From: Granulosicoccus sp.
Lineage (GTDB): Bacteria; Pseudomonadota; Gammaproteobacteria; Granulosicoccales; Granulosicoccaceae
Length of the DNA stretch: 53,646 nucleotides
Direction of reading: 5' to 3'
Assembly (NCBI GenBank): GCA_020627685.1
Contig: JAHDGK010000036.1
Coordinates: forward strand, 1-53,646
The position numbers were made by a program, and so were the translations under genes. Shown here piece by piece: positions 16,292 to 24,839 of this stretch. Below the pieces are notes generated by a model. The model saw only the letters and a program-made list of their open reading frames with translations. It made no database searches and was not told the DNA's origin. The first letter of the stretch is position 1. Each line of letters starts with the position of its first letter.

Positions 16292-17649
16292 TATTGATTA
16301 CCTTTTTTATCCAGAGCCATAGCCTGACCACGCAGTTCAGACACCGCGTTAGCATGGCCATCAAACCCTTCATACGTAGCAAAGCGATGTGTGTGCGGGG
16401 CCATTTCCGTATAACCCTTCGCCGTCATGTGACCCACCGAGCAGGTCTTCATAAAATCGTGCACACCCAGGGGCGAATGAGTCCGAGCAGCTGCAGAGGT
16501 AGGCAGCACACAATTGGGTCCCATCATGTAGTTGGCGATGGAACCGGCCGCGTGCTCACCTAACAATATTTCGCTGGCGTTTCTGATGTGTGACAAATGC
16601 TCGTAGGGCACTTTGGATAAAACCTGACAGTGCTCGGGCGCGTAATCGTTGATAAACGCATAAGCTGCCTCTGGGCTGTCCGCAAGCACCACCCCGCCTC
16701 GCATACCGCTGAGCACCGTCGAGGAGTAGCCCGCCAGTGTCTCGTTTTGTTTATCCCAATAATCGGGAATGGCGTACCTAACTTCTTCTGCAATTTCACG
16801 GCTCCACGTGACCAGAAACGAGCTGCTATCGGGGCCATGCTCGGATTCAATCGTCATATCCAGTGCAGCAACAAACGGATTAGCCGTCTCATCAGCCAAT
16901 ATGATGGTTTCGCTGGGACCTGCCGGTAAACCCGGATCTATGCGTCCAACCAGTCGCCGTTTAGCGGCTACTAACCAAGGACTACCCGGCCCCACTATCT
17001 TGAAACAGCGAGGAACACTCTGTGTACCAAAAGCCACCGCGGCAACTGCCTGAGCACCTCCGGCTTTGAAGACTCTTTCAACACCTGCCAGTCGAGCAGC
17101 CACCAAGGTCGCCGGATCGACGTTCCCGTCAGGACCCGGCGGTGTCAGTATGATGGGCTCTGGAACACCCGCCACGGATGCCGGAATGGCTGTCATTAAT
17201 GTGACTGATGGAAACGAGCCTTTTCCGCGTGGTGAATAGCAAGCAACAGAATCAATCGGCGTCGCCCTCTCCCCAACCAAAACACCGGGCCGAATCTCCT
17301 TCATCCACATTTCAGGTGGCAATTGAGCTTCGTGAAAACGACGTATGTTGTCAGCGGAATACTCCAGCGTTTCAACCATAGCCTTATCGATTTTATCGAA
17401 AGCGCTATCAATATCGGCTTTGGTAGCGGCGATTGAACCAGCCGTTAAAGAACTTGCTCCGTCGAATTCTCTGCCAAATCGGGCCAGCGCTTCGTCACCC
17501 TCTTCGCGGACGGCTTCAATGATGGGGTCAACACCTGCAAGAAAACTATCCAAGTCGTCTTCTGCCCGGCTCAGCAGGCTCTCGTACTCATGAGACGAAA
17601 GCTTTGCGAGTTCGTGAAGAGCAACCTCGGGATATTGACGAATCGACAT
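16291..17649 (-). CDS. Histidinol-dehydrogenase-family protein, probably not HisD (HpsN-like?)
   Basis: A 452-residue NAD-dependent alcohol dehydrogenase of the HisD fold, first gene of the sulfur chain. The NAD-site block KAGGAQAVAAVAFGT and LPAGPSETIILAD are conserved, as is the catalytic pair Glu339-His340 (APEHCQ). Of the four E. coli HisD zinc ligands, His262 and His419 are kept (His271, His432), but Gln259 aligns with Glu268 and Asp360 with Asn373. No other his gene is nearby. HpsN, a family member, oxidises 2,3-dihydroxypropane-1-sulfonate to sulfolactate. Such a sulfonate role is plausible given the sulfur neighbours but unproven. Confidence 0.82.
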   Translation of the reverse strand: MSIRQYPEVALHELAKLSSHEYESLLSRAEDDLDSFLAGVDPIIEAVREEGDEALARFGREFDGASSLTAGSIAATKADIDSAFDKIDKAMVETLEYSADNIRRFHEAQLPPEMWMKEIRPGVLVGERATPIDSVACYSPRGKGSFPSVTLMTAIPASVAGVPEPIILTPPGPDGNVDPATLVAARLAGVERVFKAGGAQAVAAVAFGTQSVPRCFKIVGPGSPWLVAAKRRLVGRIDPGLPAGPSETIILADETANPFVAALDMTIESEHGPDSSSFLVTWSREIAEEVRYAIPDYWDKQNETLAGYSSTVLSGMRGGVVLADSPEAAYAFINDYAPEHCQVLSKVPYEHLSHIRNASEILLGEHAAGSIANYMMGPNCVLPTSAAARTHSPLGVHDFMKTCSVGHMTAKGYTEMAPHTHRFATYEGFDGHANAVSELRGQAMALDKKGNQ

Positions 17650-17852
17650 AATGGGCCATTGGATGATGAAAACTGGTGGCTGTTTAAATTCAGCCTAGAT
17701 ACCCGCTGCGCAGAACCTGTTACGCAGTCGGATTCAGCCTCTAAGTATACCTTTTACGGCACTGGCCCCATAGAGACACCCCACTCTGTTCAAACAAAGC
17801 TCTGTAGACACAAATTCACAGCAAATCAGCATGCTAATATCCAGTCAAATTG
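17650..17852. other. Divergent intergenic region between the sulfur chain and the polyamine cluster
   Basis: About 200 bases between two divergent operons, and so the expected promoter region for both. I could not pick out a convincing operator or a sigma-70 pair. If the first PuuB-like protein starts downstream at the GTG at 17910, this leader is longer. Confidence 0.4.
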
Positions 17853-19229
17853 ATGCTAAATCTGCAGGTTTATCCGCCGGCGGCTTTAACCAACGCTCTC
17901 AGGTCACTCGTGCAAAACACTTCACAATCAGCGGTCTCAGCTGACGCTTCCATACAACACACCGGAAGCTACTACGCCGCGTCAGCCAACCCAGCTCCCG
18001 AGCGGGAATCGCTTCAAGGAGCCATCGACGCTGACGTATGCGTTATTGGAGGTGGCTTCAGCGGTCTTTCAGCAGCCCTCCACCTGACCGCCCAAGGCCG
18101 ACACGTCACACTAATTGAAGGTGCCCGCATCGGTTGGGGTGCGTCTGGTCGCAACGGTGGCCAGCTCATCCACGGTTTGAACGCAAGCCTTGAAACTGTA
18201 GGAAAACGATACGGTCAGGAAACAGCAAATTTTATCGGTGGCTTGGTGCAGGAAGGCGCTGGCGTCATTCGGCAATTTGTTCAGGAACACTCTATTTCCT
18301 GTGACATTAAGCAGCGCAGTATTTTCGCAGCCTTTAACGCCCGTCAAATGAAGGAACTGGAAGCCAAGCAAATTTTGTGGCGCAAGCACGGCATGGATGA
18401 TCACGAGATGCTGGATAAAAACAGCATTCGAGACCACATTGGAACGGACGCGTATCTGGGCGGCATGCTCGACCATTCAGGCGGTCATATCCATCCACTG
18501 AATCTTGCGCTTGGCGAAGCGGCTGCGCTGGAAAAGCAAGGCGGCAAAATTTACGAGCAATCCAGAGTCACGCGTGTGGACTCCATTGAGACAAAGCCTG
18601 TGGTTATCACCGATCACGGAGAGGTCCGCTGCAAGACACTCGTTGTCTGTGGAAACGCTTATTTAGGAAAAAGCATTCCCATTCTCGAGCCGCGAGTAAT
18701 GCCGGTTTCCACGCAAGTCATGGCAACAGAGCCATTGTCCGATGAACAGGCACAATCACTCTTACCCAGTGATAGTTCTGTTGAAGACGTTCGCTACATT
18801 CTCGATTACTACCGCTTGTCTGCCGATAAAAGACTGCTATGGGGTGGCGGCACCGTTTACGGTGGCAGCGAACCATCTGACATCATTGCCAAGTTGCGAC
18901 CGAACATGGAAAAAATATTTCCAGAGCTTGCCGGCGTAAAAATATCTCACGCCTGGAGCGGCAACTTCGCACTGACATTTACCCGAGTACCTCTTCTCGG
19001 GAAACTGGGTCCAGACACTTACTACGCGATGGGCTACAGTGGACATGGAGTCACCGGCACACACTTGTTCGGTAAATTACTCTCAGAAGCTGTTGGTGGA
19101 GATCCATCTCGTTTTGACAAATTTGCAGCGTTACCCTGGTATCCATTCCCTGGTGGCCAGAGATTTCGTGCCCCCTACTCCACCGTCGGCTCTTGGTGGT
19201 ATGGCATGAGAGATAAACTGGGTATTTAA
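17853..19229 (+). CDS. puuB: FAD-dependent gamma-glutamylputrescine oxidase-like protein (PuuB family)
   Basis: About 458 residues, a DAO-fold flavoenzyme. The DVCVIGGGFSGLSAALHL dinucleotide motif lies near 65, then GWGASGRNGGQL, and near the end YAMGYSGHGVTGTHLFGKLL. PuuB oxidises gamma-glutamylputrescine to gamma-glutamyl-aminobutyraldehyde with release of ammonia and peroxide. The family start (SYYAAS) appears only about 42 residues in, so the first 20-40 residues are an unusual extension or the true start is GTG 17910. It is followed 6 bases later by the amidotransferase gene. Confidence 0.85.
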   Translation: MLNLQVYPPAALTNALRSLVQNTSQSAVSADASIQHTGSYYAASANPAPERESLQGAIDADVCVIGGGFSGLSAALHLTAQGRHVTLIEGARIGWGASGRNGGQLIHGLNASLETVGKRYGQETANFIGGLVQEGAGVIRQFVQEHSISCDIKQRSIFAAFNARQMKELEAKQILWRKHGMDDHEMLDKNSIRDHIGTDAYLGGMLDHSGGHIHPLNLALGEAAALEKQGGKIYEQSRVTRVDSIETKPVVITDHGEVRCKTLVVCGNAYLGKSIPILEPRVMPVSTQVMATEPLSDEQAQSLLPSDSSVEDVRYILDYYRLSADKRLLWGGGTVYGGSEPSDIIAKLRPNMEKIFPELAGVKISHAWSGNFALTFTRVPLLGKLGPDTYYAMGYSGHGVTGTHLFGKLLSEAVGGDPSRFDKFAALPWYPFPGGQRFRAPYSTVGSWWYGMRDKLGI

Positions 19230-19235
19230 ACCGCT

Positions 19236-19979
19236 ATGAATACAATTGCTGATACAAACAATCAAAACGTTCGACTCGGCGTACTTCAAGCGGGTCGCGT
19301 GCCACCAGAAATGGCTGACGAGCATCTGGATTACGACCAGTTGTTTGTGCGTTTGCTAGGCGAAGATTCTTTTGAGTATCACCACTGGGCCGTTCTCGAT
19401 GGATTCATGCCAGACAGCATTGACGATGCAGACGCCTGGCTTATCACCGGCTCTCGTTTCGGCGCCTATGAAGACTTGCCGTGGATACCACCGCTAGAAG
19501 ATTTCATCAGAGAAGTTTATGCCAGCGAAAAACCGATGGTGGGCATTTGTTTCGGGCATCAAGTTATCGCACAGGCACTGGGTGGGAAAGTCGAAAAATT
19601 TAACGGTGGCTGGTCGGTTGGTCGAGTGGAATACAACTTGGATGAATCGGTTTGGGGCAGTGCGAATCACAAAACAACTGACCAAACAGCGCTATTAGCA
19701 TTTCATCAAGACCAAGTCGTTGTAGCACCCGACTCTGCCAAAACAGTTGGCAGCACTGACTTTTGCGAGCACGCGGCACTACTGTACGGAAACCAGATGC
19801 TCACCATCCAACCACACCCGGAATTTTATTCAGAATTCATTGGCGGCTTACTTGAAGCCAGACGGAATATCTTGCCCGAAGACATTCGAGAAGGTGCAGC
19901 AGAAACGTTGCACCAACCTATTGTCCGGGAACCCATCGCTGACACGTTGCGAAACTTTTTAAAACGAGAAAACGTGTAA
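19236..19979 (+). CDS. Class I glutamine amidotransferase-like hydrolase
   Basis: A 247-residue stand-alone GATase-1 domain. The nucleophile elbow GICFGHQ (Cys) lies near residue 105 and the His-x-Glu of the triad in QPHPEF near 193. It is the GMP-synthase-like (YfeJ-type) subfamily, not the C26 PuuD family. Set between a PuuB-like oxidase and a PuuA-like ligase, it could hydrolyse gamma-glutamyl-GABA or another gamma-glutamylated intermediate in place of PuuD, which is not in the window. That role is inferred from position. Confidence 0.82.
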   Translation: MNTIADTNNQNVRLGVLQAGRVPPEMADEHLDYDQLFVRLLGEDSFEYHHWAVLDGFMPDSIDDADAWLITGSRFGAYEDLPWIPPLEDFIREVYASEKPMVGICFGHQVIAQALGGKVEKFNGGWSVGRVEYNLDESVWGSANHKTTDQTALLAFHQDQVVVAPDSAKTVGSTDFCEHAALLYGNQMLTIQPHPEFYSEFIGGLLEARRNILPEDIREGAAETLHQPIVREPIADTLRNFLKRENV

Positions 19980-20024
19980 CTCACATTAACGATCTATTAA
20001 CACCCAACAAACAGTGCGAAACCT

Positions 20025-21395
20025 ATGAGTACAAACTCGAAGTGGATGGAGCAACTTCCCGAAGCCTTCCACACATGGCTAAACGGCAGGCGTGTTGACG
20101 ACGTAGAGTGCGTGATTGCAGATATTGCAGGAACCTCGCGAGGCAAGGCAATGCCTGCGCGAAAGTTCGCTCGTGCCGATGCCATGTACTTACCCACCTC
20201 TATTTTTTATCAAACTATTACCGGTGAATACGTTGATCTTGAAGACATGGAAGATCAATGGACCGAATCGGATTTGGTATTAACGCCCGATTTTTCCGCA
20301 GCCACAGCTGTTCCCTGGTCTGACGATGTCACACTTCAAGTTGTTCATGACATATCGCATCAAGACGGCACACCAGTAGGCATGGCACCACGCAATGTTC
20401 TCAAACGTGTTGTCAGTGAATATCTAAAACACGGCTGGCGTCCTGTTGTCGCACCAGAGTTAGAGTTTTACTTAACCAAACCGAACATTGACCCTAACCT
20501 GCCGGTCGAACCACCCATTGGCAGAACAGGCCGACAAGGCATTGCAAAGCAAGCTTATTCAATGAGCGCCGTTGAAGAGTACGGCCCTGTTATTGATGAC
20601 ATCTATGACTTTGCCGACGCTCAAGGGTTTGAAATTGACACCATCATTCAAGAAGGTGGTGCCGGACAAATTGAAATAAATTTGCAACATGGCGATCCGG
20701 TACATCTGGCAGATCAAGTGTTCTTTTACAAAAGGCTGATACGTGAGGCCGCGCTTCGCAATAATTGCTTCGCAACCTTTATGGCCAAGCCGATGGAAGA
20801 GCAACCCGGTAGCGCCATGCATATCCATCAAAGCGTCATCAATACGTCCGATGGTAAAAACATATTCAATACTGACGATAACCAACCTACCGAACTGTTC
20901 TATGGATTCCTCGGTGGCCAGCAAGCACTGATTCCAGACATCCTGTGCATACTTGCCCCGTATGTAAATTCCTATCGACGCTTCCGTCGCGATGACTCTG
21001 CACCTATAAACTTGGAATGGGGCACTGACAACAGAACAACCGGCATTCGTGTTCCCCTCTCAAGCCCACAAAGCCGACGTATTGAAAACCGTGTGGTCGG
21101 TATGGATTGCAATCCGTACTTGGCTATTGCAGCAAGCCTTGCATGTGGACTCATCGGTATGCGCAATAAGATGCAACCCCGCGCAGCCGTGACCAGTGAC
21201 GCCTACTCACTGCCGCACGACCTACCTATCGATTTAACAAGAGCATTGGAGTTGTTTGACGAGAACCCGGAAATAAACGAGCTTCTGGGCAAAGACTTTT
21301 GCTCTTTATACAGCGCGATTAAGCACCAGGAGTCGGATGCATTTCTACAAGTCATTAGCCCCTGGGAACGCGAACACTTGTTGTTAAACGTATAA
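20025..21395 (+). CDS. puuA: Gamma-glutamylpolyamine synthetase (glutamine synthetase family, PuuA-like)
   Basis: A 456-residue glutamine-synthetase-fold ligase that joins glutamate to an amine with ATP. Seen: VVAPELEFYL near 145 and AGQIEINLQHGDPV near 210 (metal-binding glutamates), PGSAMHIHQS near 268 (catalytic-site His), and NRTTGIRVPLSSPQSRRIENRVVGMDCNPYLAIAASLACG, where the MDCNPYLA segment is PuuA-like rather than GlnA-like. No adenylylation tyrosine motif is evident. Flanking PuuB-like genes support gamma-glutamylation of putrescine or a related amine; the exact amine is uncertain. Confidence 0.86.
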   Translation: MSTNSKWMEQLPEAFHTWLNGRRVDDVECVIADIAGTSRGKAMPARKFARADAMYLPTSIFYQTITGEYVDLEDMEDQWTESDLVLTPDFSAATAVPWSDDVTLQVVHDISHQDGTPVGMAPRNVLKRVVSEYLKHGWRPVVAPELEFYLTKPNIDPNLPVEPPIGRTGRQGIAKQAYSMSAVEEYGPVIDDIYDFADAQGFEIDTIIQEGGAGQIEINLQHGDPVHLADQVFFYKRLIREAALRNNCFATFMAKPMEEQPGSAMHIHQSVINTSDGKNIFNTDDNQPTELFYGFLGGQQALIPDILCILAPYVNSYRRFRRDDSAPINLEWGTDNRTTGIRVPLSSPQSRRIENRVVGMDCNPYLAIAASLACGLIGMRNKMQPRAAVTSDAYSLPHDLPIDLTRALELFDENPEINELLGKDFCSLYSAIKHQESDAFLQVISPWEREHLLLNV

Positions 21396-21419
21396 AACAA
21401 ATACAGCATTGATGCCTTT

Positions 21420-22724
21420 ATGAAGCTGCTACACGCTAACGATAAGCGCGGCCAACACGCGGCATCTTGGTATGAAGCTACCTGTGCAACGCCAACCCGC
21501 CCTACGTTAGAAACCGAGATCACGCACGACGTGTGCGTCATTGGAGCAGGCTTTACAGGACTGTCTGCAGCCTTAGAGCTGGCAAAGAACGGTACATCCG
21601 TGGCCGTACTTGATGCTCATCGAGTCGGTTGGGGTGCGTCCGGTCGCAATGGCGGACAACTGGGCAGTGGGTTCAACCAGGATCAGCGATCACTTCAAGA
21701 GTCCCTGGGCTTGGAGAATGCGCGAACGCTTTGGCGCTTTAGTGAAGAGGCTAAACAATTTGTTCATGATTTATCTGCCGAGCATCATTTCGACGTCGAG
21801 TACAAACCCGGCATTGTCAGCGCATTACACAAGGCAAAATTTCTCCCGCATTTGCAGGAGTATTGCCAGTTTATGCAAAAGGAATATCACTACGATGCCT
21901 TAGAAGCTCTAGACCGAAACGCATTGAATGAAAGGGTTCGTAGTGATGATTATCACGGCGGTGCCATTGATCATGGAGCTGGCCACATTCACCCACTGAA
22001 ATTCGCCCTCGGCATGGCATCGGCAGCTGAGAAATCTGGCGCCAGCATTTTTGAAATGAGCGAAGTTATTCGCATTGAGCCATTGCAACAGTCTTCCGGT
22101 TACCGGGTGGTGACCAGTCAAGGTAGCGTGCTGTGCGAGAAAATCGTTCTGGCTACCAACGGGTACCTCGACGATTTAAAACCCGAAGTTAATCGGTGGA
22201 TTATGCCCATCAATAATTTCATTGTTGTAACAGAGCCACTCGGCGACTTGGCAACGCAGCTTCTCCCCAAAGACAATGCCATTGCAGATTCCCGCTTTGT
22301 TGTTAATTACTACCGTCGCGTAGACAACGACAGATTGCTGTTTGGTGGTGGAGAAAATTACTCTTATCGTTTTCCAGATTCCATAGACGGCATTGTCAGG
22401 AAGGCCATGCTCGGTATTTTTCCGGAACTTGAACAAGCAAAAATTGACTATGCGTGGGGAGGAACACTGGCCATTACCCGAAGCCGTCTTCCTTATGCCA
22501 GCGAGCTTTCAAAAGGTGTTTACACCGCGGGCGGTTTCTCCGGTCACGGTGTTGCATTAGCAGGTTTCTACGGCCGGTCGATAGCGAAACATATCCAAGG
22601 TGATACCGAGTCGTTTGACCTGCTGAGCACACTACCCACAAAGCCATTTCCAGGAGGAGCAGCCTTGCGCCCTGCTCTATTGGCCGTGGCAATGACCGGA
22701 TATTCCTGGCTGGACAAGATTTAG
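21420..22724 (+). CDS. Second FAD-dependent PuuB-like amine oxidase
   Basis: A 434-residue paralogue of the enzyme at 17853. Motifs are DVCVIGAGFTGLSAALEL near 40, GWGASGRNGGQLGSGFNQD near 72, and the C-terminal AGGFSGHGVALAGFYGRS. The N-terminal SWYEA replaces SYYAA. The two oxidases share the same fold and motifs but differ clearly, which suggests different gamma-glutamyl-amine substrates. It starts 24 bases after the ligase gene and ends the polyamine cluster. Confidence 0.87.
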   Translation: MKLLHANDKRGQHAASWYEATCATPTRPTLETEITHDVCVIGAGFTGLSAALELAKNGTSVAVLDAHRVGWGASGRNGGQLGSGFNQDQRSLQESLGLENARTLWRFSEEAKQFVHDLSAEHHFDVEYKPGIVSALHKAKFLPHLQEYCQFMQKEYHYDALEALDRNALNERVRSDDYHGGAIDHGAGHIHPLKFALGMASAAEKSGASIFEMSEVIRIEPLQQSSGYRVVTSQGSVLCEKIVLATNGYLDDLKPEVNRWIMPINNFIVVTEPLGDLATQLLPKDNAIADSRFVVNYYRRVDNDRLLFGGGENYSYRFPDSIDGIVRKAMLGIFPELEQAKIDYAWGGTLAITRSRLPYASELSKGVYTAGGFSGHGVALAGFYGRSIAKHIQGDTESFDLLSTLPTKPFPGGAALRPALLAVAMTGYSWLDKI

Positions 22725-22776
22725 CTCATGTCGCAATTTCCGGTTTTCCCACCGGCTGACGTGCGATATATGTCGT

Positions 22777-22803
22777 GAATATTACCCATTTGGCTCAATA
22801 TTC
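22777..22803. repeat. AT-rich inverted repeat upstream of the LysM gene
   Basis: GAATATT (22777-22783) and AATATTC (22797-22803) are perfect inverted repeats 13 bases apart, in the 160-base gap before the LysM gene. It could be an operator-like site or chance, as no known regulator fits. Confidence 0.3.
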
Positions 22804-22886
22804 CCAATGATTTGTGACCAACGACCCCAAACATGCCCTTCTAGGGGCTAGAATGCGCGGACGGATGTACTCTTACGGAAAAGCCA

Positions 22887-23396
22887 GTGATTGCAAAAAC
22901 TGATCTGTTCATACTAGTTGTATCTGCTTCTTTGCTAGCTGCGGGTATCTACCGCTGGCAAAACAACATGGCTGCAATGGCCAGCAATGCGCAACAAGCG
23001 CGTGCGGCATCCGTACAAGCGCCCACTGTTAATCAGGGCGGCACGTCAGTTGTCAGCGCCATCGCCAACAACAACTCGGTGACTCGCACTACCATCACAT
23101 CCGTTACCGGTGTGCAGACATCTACCGTTAACAATTCAGTCACAACCCCGCAAGTGGTAGCAAGCAACTCTAATAACTCTGCCGCCTCTGTTATCGTCGA
23201 TCCAGTCGTCAGTGCACCCAGCACTACCGAAACGCGTGCGTTATACGGCACCTATACCGTGGTCTCCGGTGACTACTTGTCGAAAATCGCACAACGCTAC
23301 GGGACTACCGTTAGAACCTTGCAAGACATCAACGGCATCAGTGGTTCGCGAATCGACGTCGGCCAGAAAATCCAATACCCCCTTCCCGCAAATTAA
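22887..23396 (+). CDS. Membrane-anchored LysM domain protein
   Basis: A 169-residue protein. An N-terminal hydrophobic segment (about 6-22) acts as signal anchor, a low-complexity Ser/Thr/Asn/Val linker spans about 35-115, and a single LysM domain covers about 122-167 (YTVVSGDYLSKIAQRYGTTVRTLQDING). It would bind peptidoglycan in the periplasm while held at the inner membrane. It starts at GTG (22887) after an ACGGAA site. No enzymatic domain is present. The SDR gene follows 12 bases later. Confidence 0.82.
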   Translation: MIAKTDLFILVVSASLLAAGIYRWQNNMAAMASNAQQARAASVQAPTVNQGGTSVVSAIANNNSVTRTTITSVTGVQTSTVNNSVTTPQVVASNSNNSAASVIVDPVVSAPSTTETRALYGTYTVVSGDYLSKIAQRYGTTVRTLQDINGISGSRIDVGQKIQYPLPAN

Positions 23397-23408
23397 CAAA
23401 ACACTTTT

Positions 23409-24161
23409 ATGGCAACACGGGCATTCGGTAATTTATTCGCTGGAAAAACAGTTGTCATAACAGGCGCCGGAAACGGCATTGGAAAAGCCGCAGCTCTCGC
23501 CTTTCACGAAGCTGGTGCATCAGTCATCGCTCATCTAGGCCGTAGCGACACCCACAAGGGCGATTTTCCTGCGGACATTGTCACCTGGACAGGCGACTTT
23601 ACTGCTCCCGAGCAACAGCAGGCATTCGTTGATTTCATAAAATCGGCGACGCAACACATCGATGTACTGGTCAACAATGCCGGTACGATGTTCGGTCGAT
23701 TCCCTGCTGACCAGATTACCGACACTCAGTACGACAACATTGTCGAATTAAATCAACATGCCGTCGTCAGAATCACTCGTGGCTTACTGCCCGAATTAAA
23801 ACGAGCACCTGAGTCTTCCATCGTCAATACCGTGTCCATATCAGCGTCAACGGGAGGCAGCCCGGGCTCAGCTGTTTACTCTGCAAGCAAAGCCTTTGTC
23901 AGCACATATTCCAGAGGACTCGCAAGAGAGCTGGCGCCCGATGGAATTCGCGTTAACGCGGTATCACCCGGTGTTATTGATACCGATTTCCACAGCCGCT
24001 ATTCAAGCAAAGAGAAATTGGAAGCCACCCGCAAACAAGTGCCTTTACAAAGACTGGGCACCGCCGAAGACTGCGCACCCACATTCCTGTTTTTAGCGTC
24101 TTCTGCATTGTCCGGGTATATCACAGGACAAGTGATTGAGATTAATGGTGGGCAGCGCTAG
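23409..24161 (+). CDS. Short-chain dehydrogenase/reductase (FabG-like SDR)
   Basis: A 250-residue classical SDR: TGAGNGIG near 19, NNAG near 91, catalytic Ser-Tyr-Lys in SISASTGGSPGSAVYSASK near 150-162, then NAVSPGVIDTDF and the C-terminal SGYITGQVIEINGG. It would be an NAD(P)-dependent oxidoreductase of unknown substrate. It is 12 bases after the LysM gene, so co-transcription is likely. It faces otnC convergently. Confidence 0.9.
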   Translation: MATRAFGNLFAGKTVVITGAGNGIGKAAALAFHEAGASVIAHLGRSDTHKGDFPADIVTWTGDFTAPEQQQAFVDFIKSATQHIDVLVNNAGTMFGRFPADQITDTQYDNIVELNQHAVVRITRGLLPELKRAPESSIVNTVSISASTGGSPGSAVYSASKAFVSTYSRGLARELAPDGIRVNAVSPGVIDTDFHSRYSSKEKLEATRKQVPLQRLGTAEDCAPTFLFLASSALSGYITGQVIEINGGQR

Positions 24162-24200
24162 GGAATCAATGTTCCAAAGCAACTGAACACTAAGGTGAGC

Positions 24201-24839
24201 TTAATTGTTGAATGCCGACTGTAGTTCGTCGACATCGTTCTCGTTAAGTAATTTCACCCGCTTATCCATTGCTTCAATCGTTAAACGGGCTGCCGCTTCA
24301 AGTTCTTCCATCGCATAGACGGCCGAACGCAGCGATTTACCGGCCACCACTGGCCCATGGCTAGCAAGGACAACTGCCTTACGCTGACCACGTAATGATC
24401 GAACCGCATCTCCCATTGCCCCGTCTCCAGGTTTAAAGTATGGAAGTAGCTTTACCCTGCCCAACTTCATTATTGAATATGGGGTTATCGGCGGAATCAT
24501 ATTATCCGGGTCCGTCTCCGGGAGCATAGAAAGAAGAACGCTATAGTGAGAATGAAGATGAACCACCGCGCCGACATCAGCATCTGACGATTCATAGAAG
24601 GCAGTGTGTAAGCACATTTCTTTCGTGGGAGGATCTCCATCGACCAGACGGCCCTGACTATCAATTAGGGATAAACGAGCAGGATCCAAAAAACCAAAGC
24701 TTGAATTTGTTGGTGAAACTATAAGCCCACCATCGGAGCATCTAACCGACAAGTTTCCTGTAGAGCCGTGAGTAAGACCTCGATCGTATAAGCTCTTAGC
24801 CAATAGACATATCTCTTCACGCAACGCAGTCTCACTCAT
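24201..24839 (-). CDS. otnC: 3-oxo-tetronate 4-phosphate decarboxylase (class II aldolase family)
   Basis: A 212-residue AraD/FucA-fold zinc enzyme. Seen: the HGSTGNLSVR phosphate-binding segment near 25, Glu near 74 (TKEMCLH) and the HLHSH metal motif near 95, plus LASHGPVV near 157. In the characterised tetronate route OtnC decarboxylates 3-oxo-tetronate 4-phosphate to dihydroxyacetone phosphate. It overlaps the kinase gene by 4 bases (ATGA), which supports the OtnC reading over other aldolases. Confidence 0.86.
   Translation of the reverse strand: MSETALREEICLLAKSLYDRGLTHGSTGNLSVRCSDGGLIVSPTNSSFGFLDPARLSLIDSQGRLVDGDPPTKEMCLHTAFYESSDADVGAVVHLHSHYSVLLSMLPETDPDNMIPPITPYSIMKLGRVKLLPYFKPGDGAMGDAVRSLRGQRKAVVLASHGPVVAGKSLRSAVYAMEELEAAARLTIEAMDKRVKLLNENDVDELQSAFNN

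Noticed and set aside
16291-17649. Annotation as biosynthetic histidinol dehydrogenase (hisD)
   Set aside because: No his gene nearby, a sulfur-gene context, and two changed metal ligands. Kept as a family-level call only.
18111-18476. 121-codon open frame antisense to the PuuB-like gene
   Set aside because: Contained in a clear FAD oxidase gene; composition follows from the opposite frame.
20559-20924. 121-codon open frame antisense to the PuuA-like gene
   Set aside because: A shadow of a conserved coding region; no motif and no ribosome site.
22777-22803. Known operator upstream of the LysM gene
   Set aside because: The 7-bp repeat is too short and AT-rich to tie to any regulator; listed only as a repeat.
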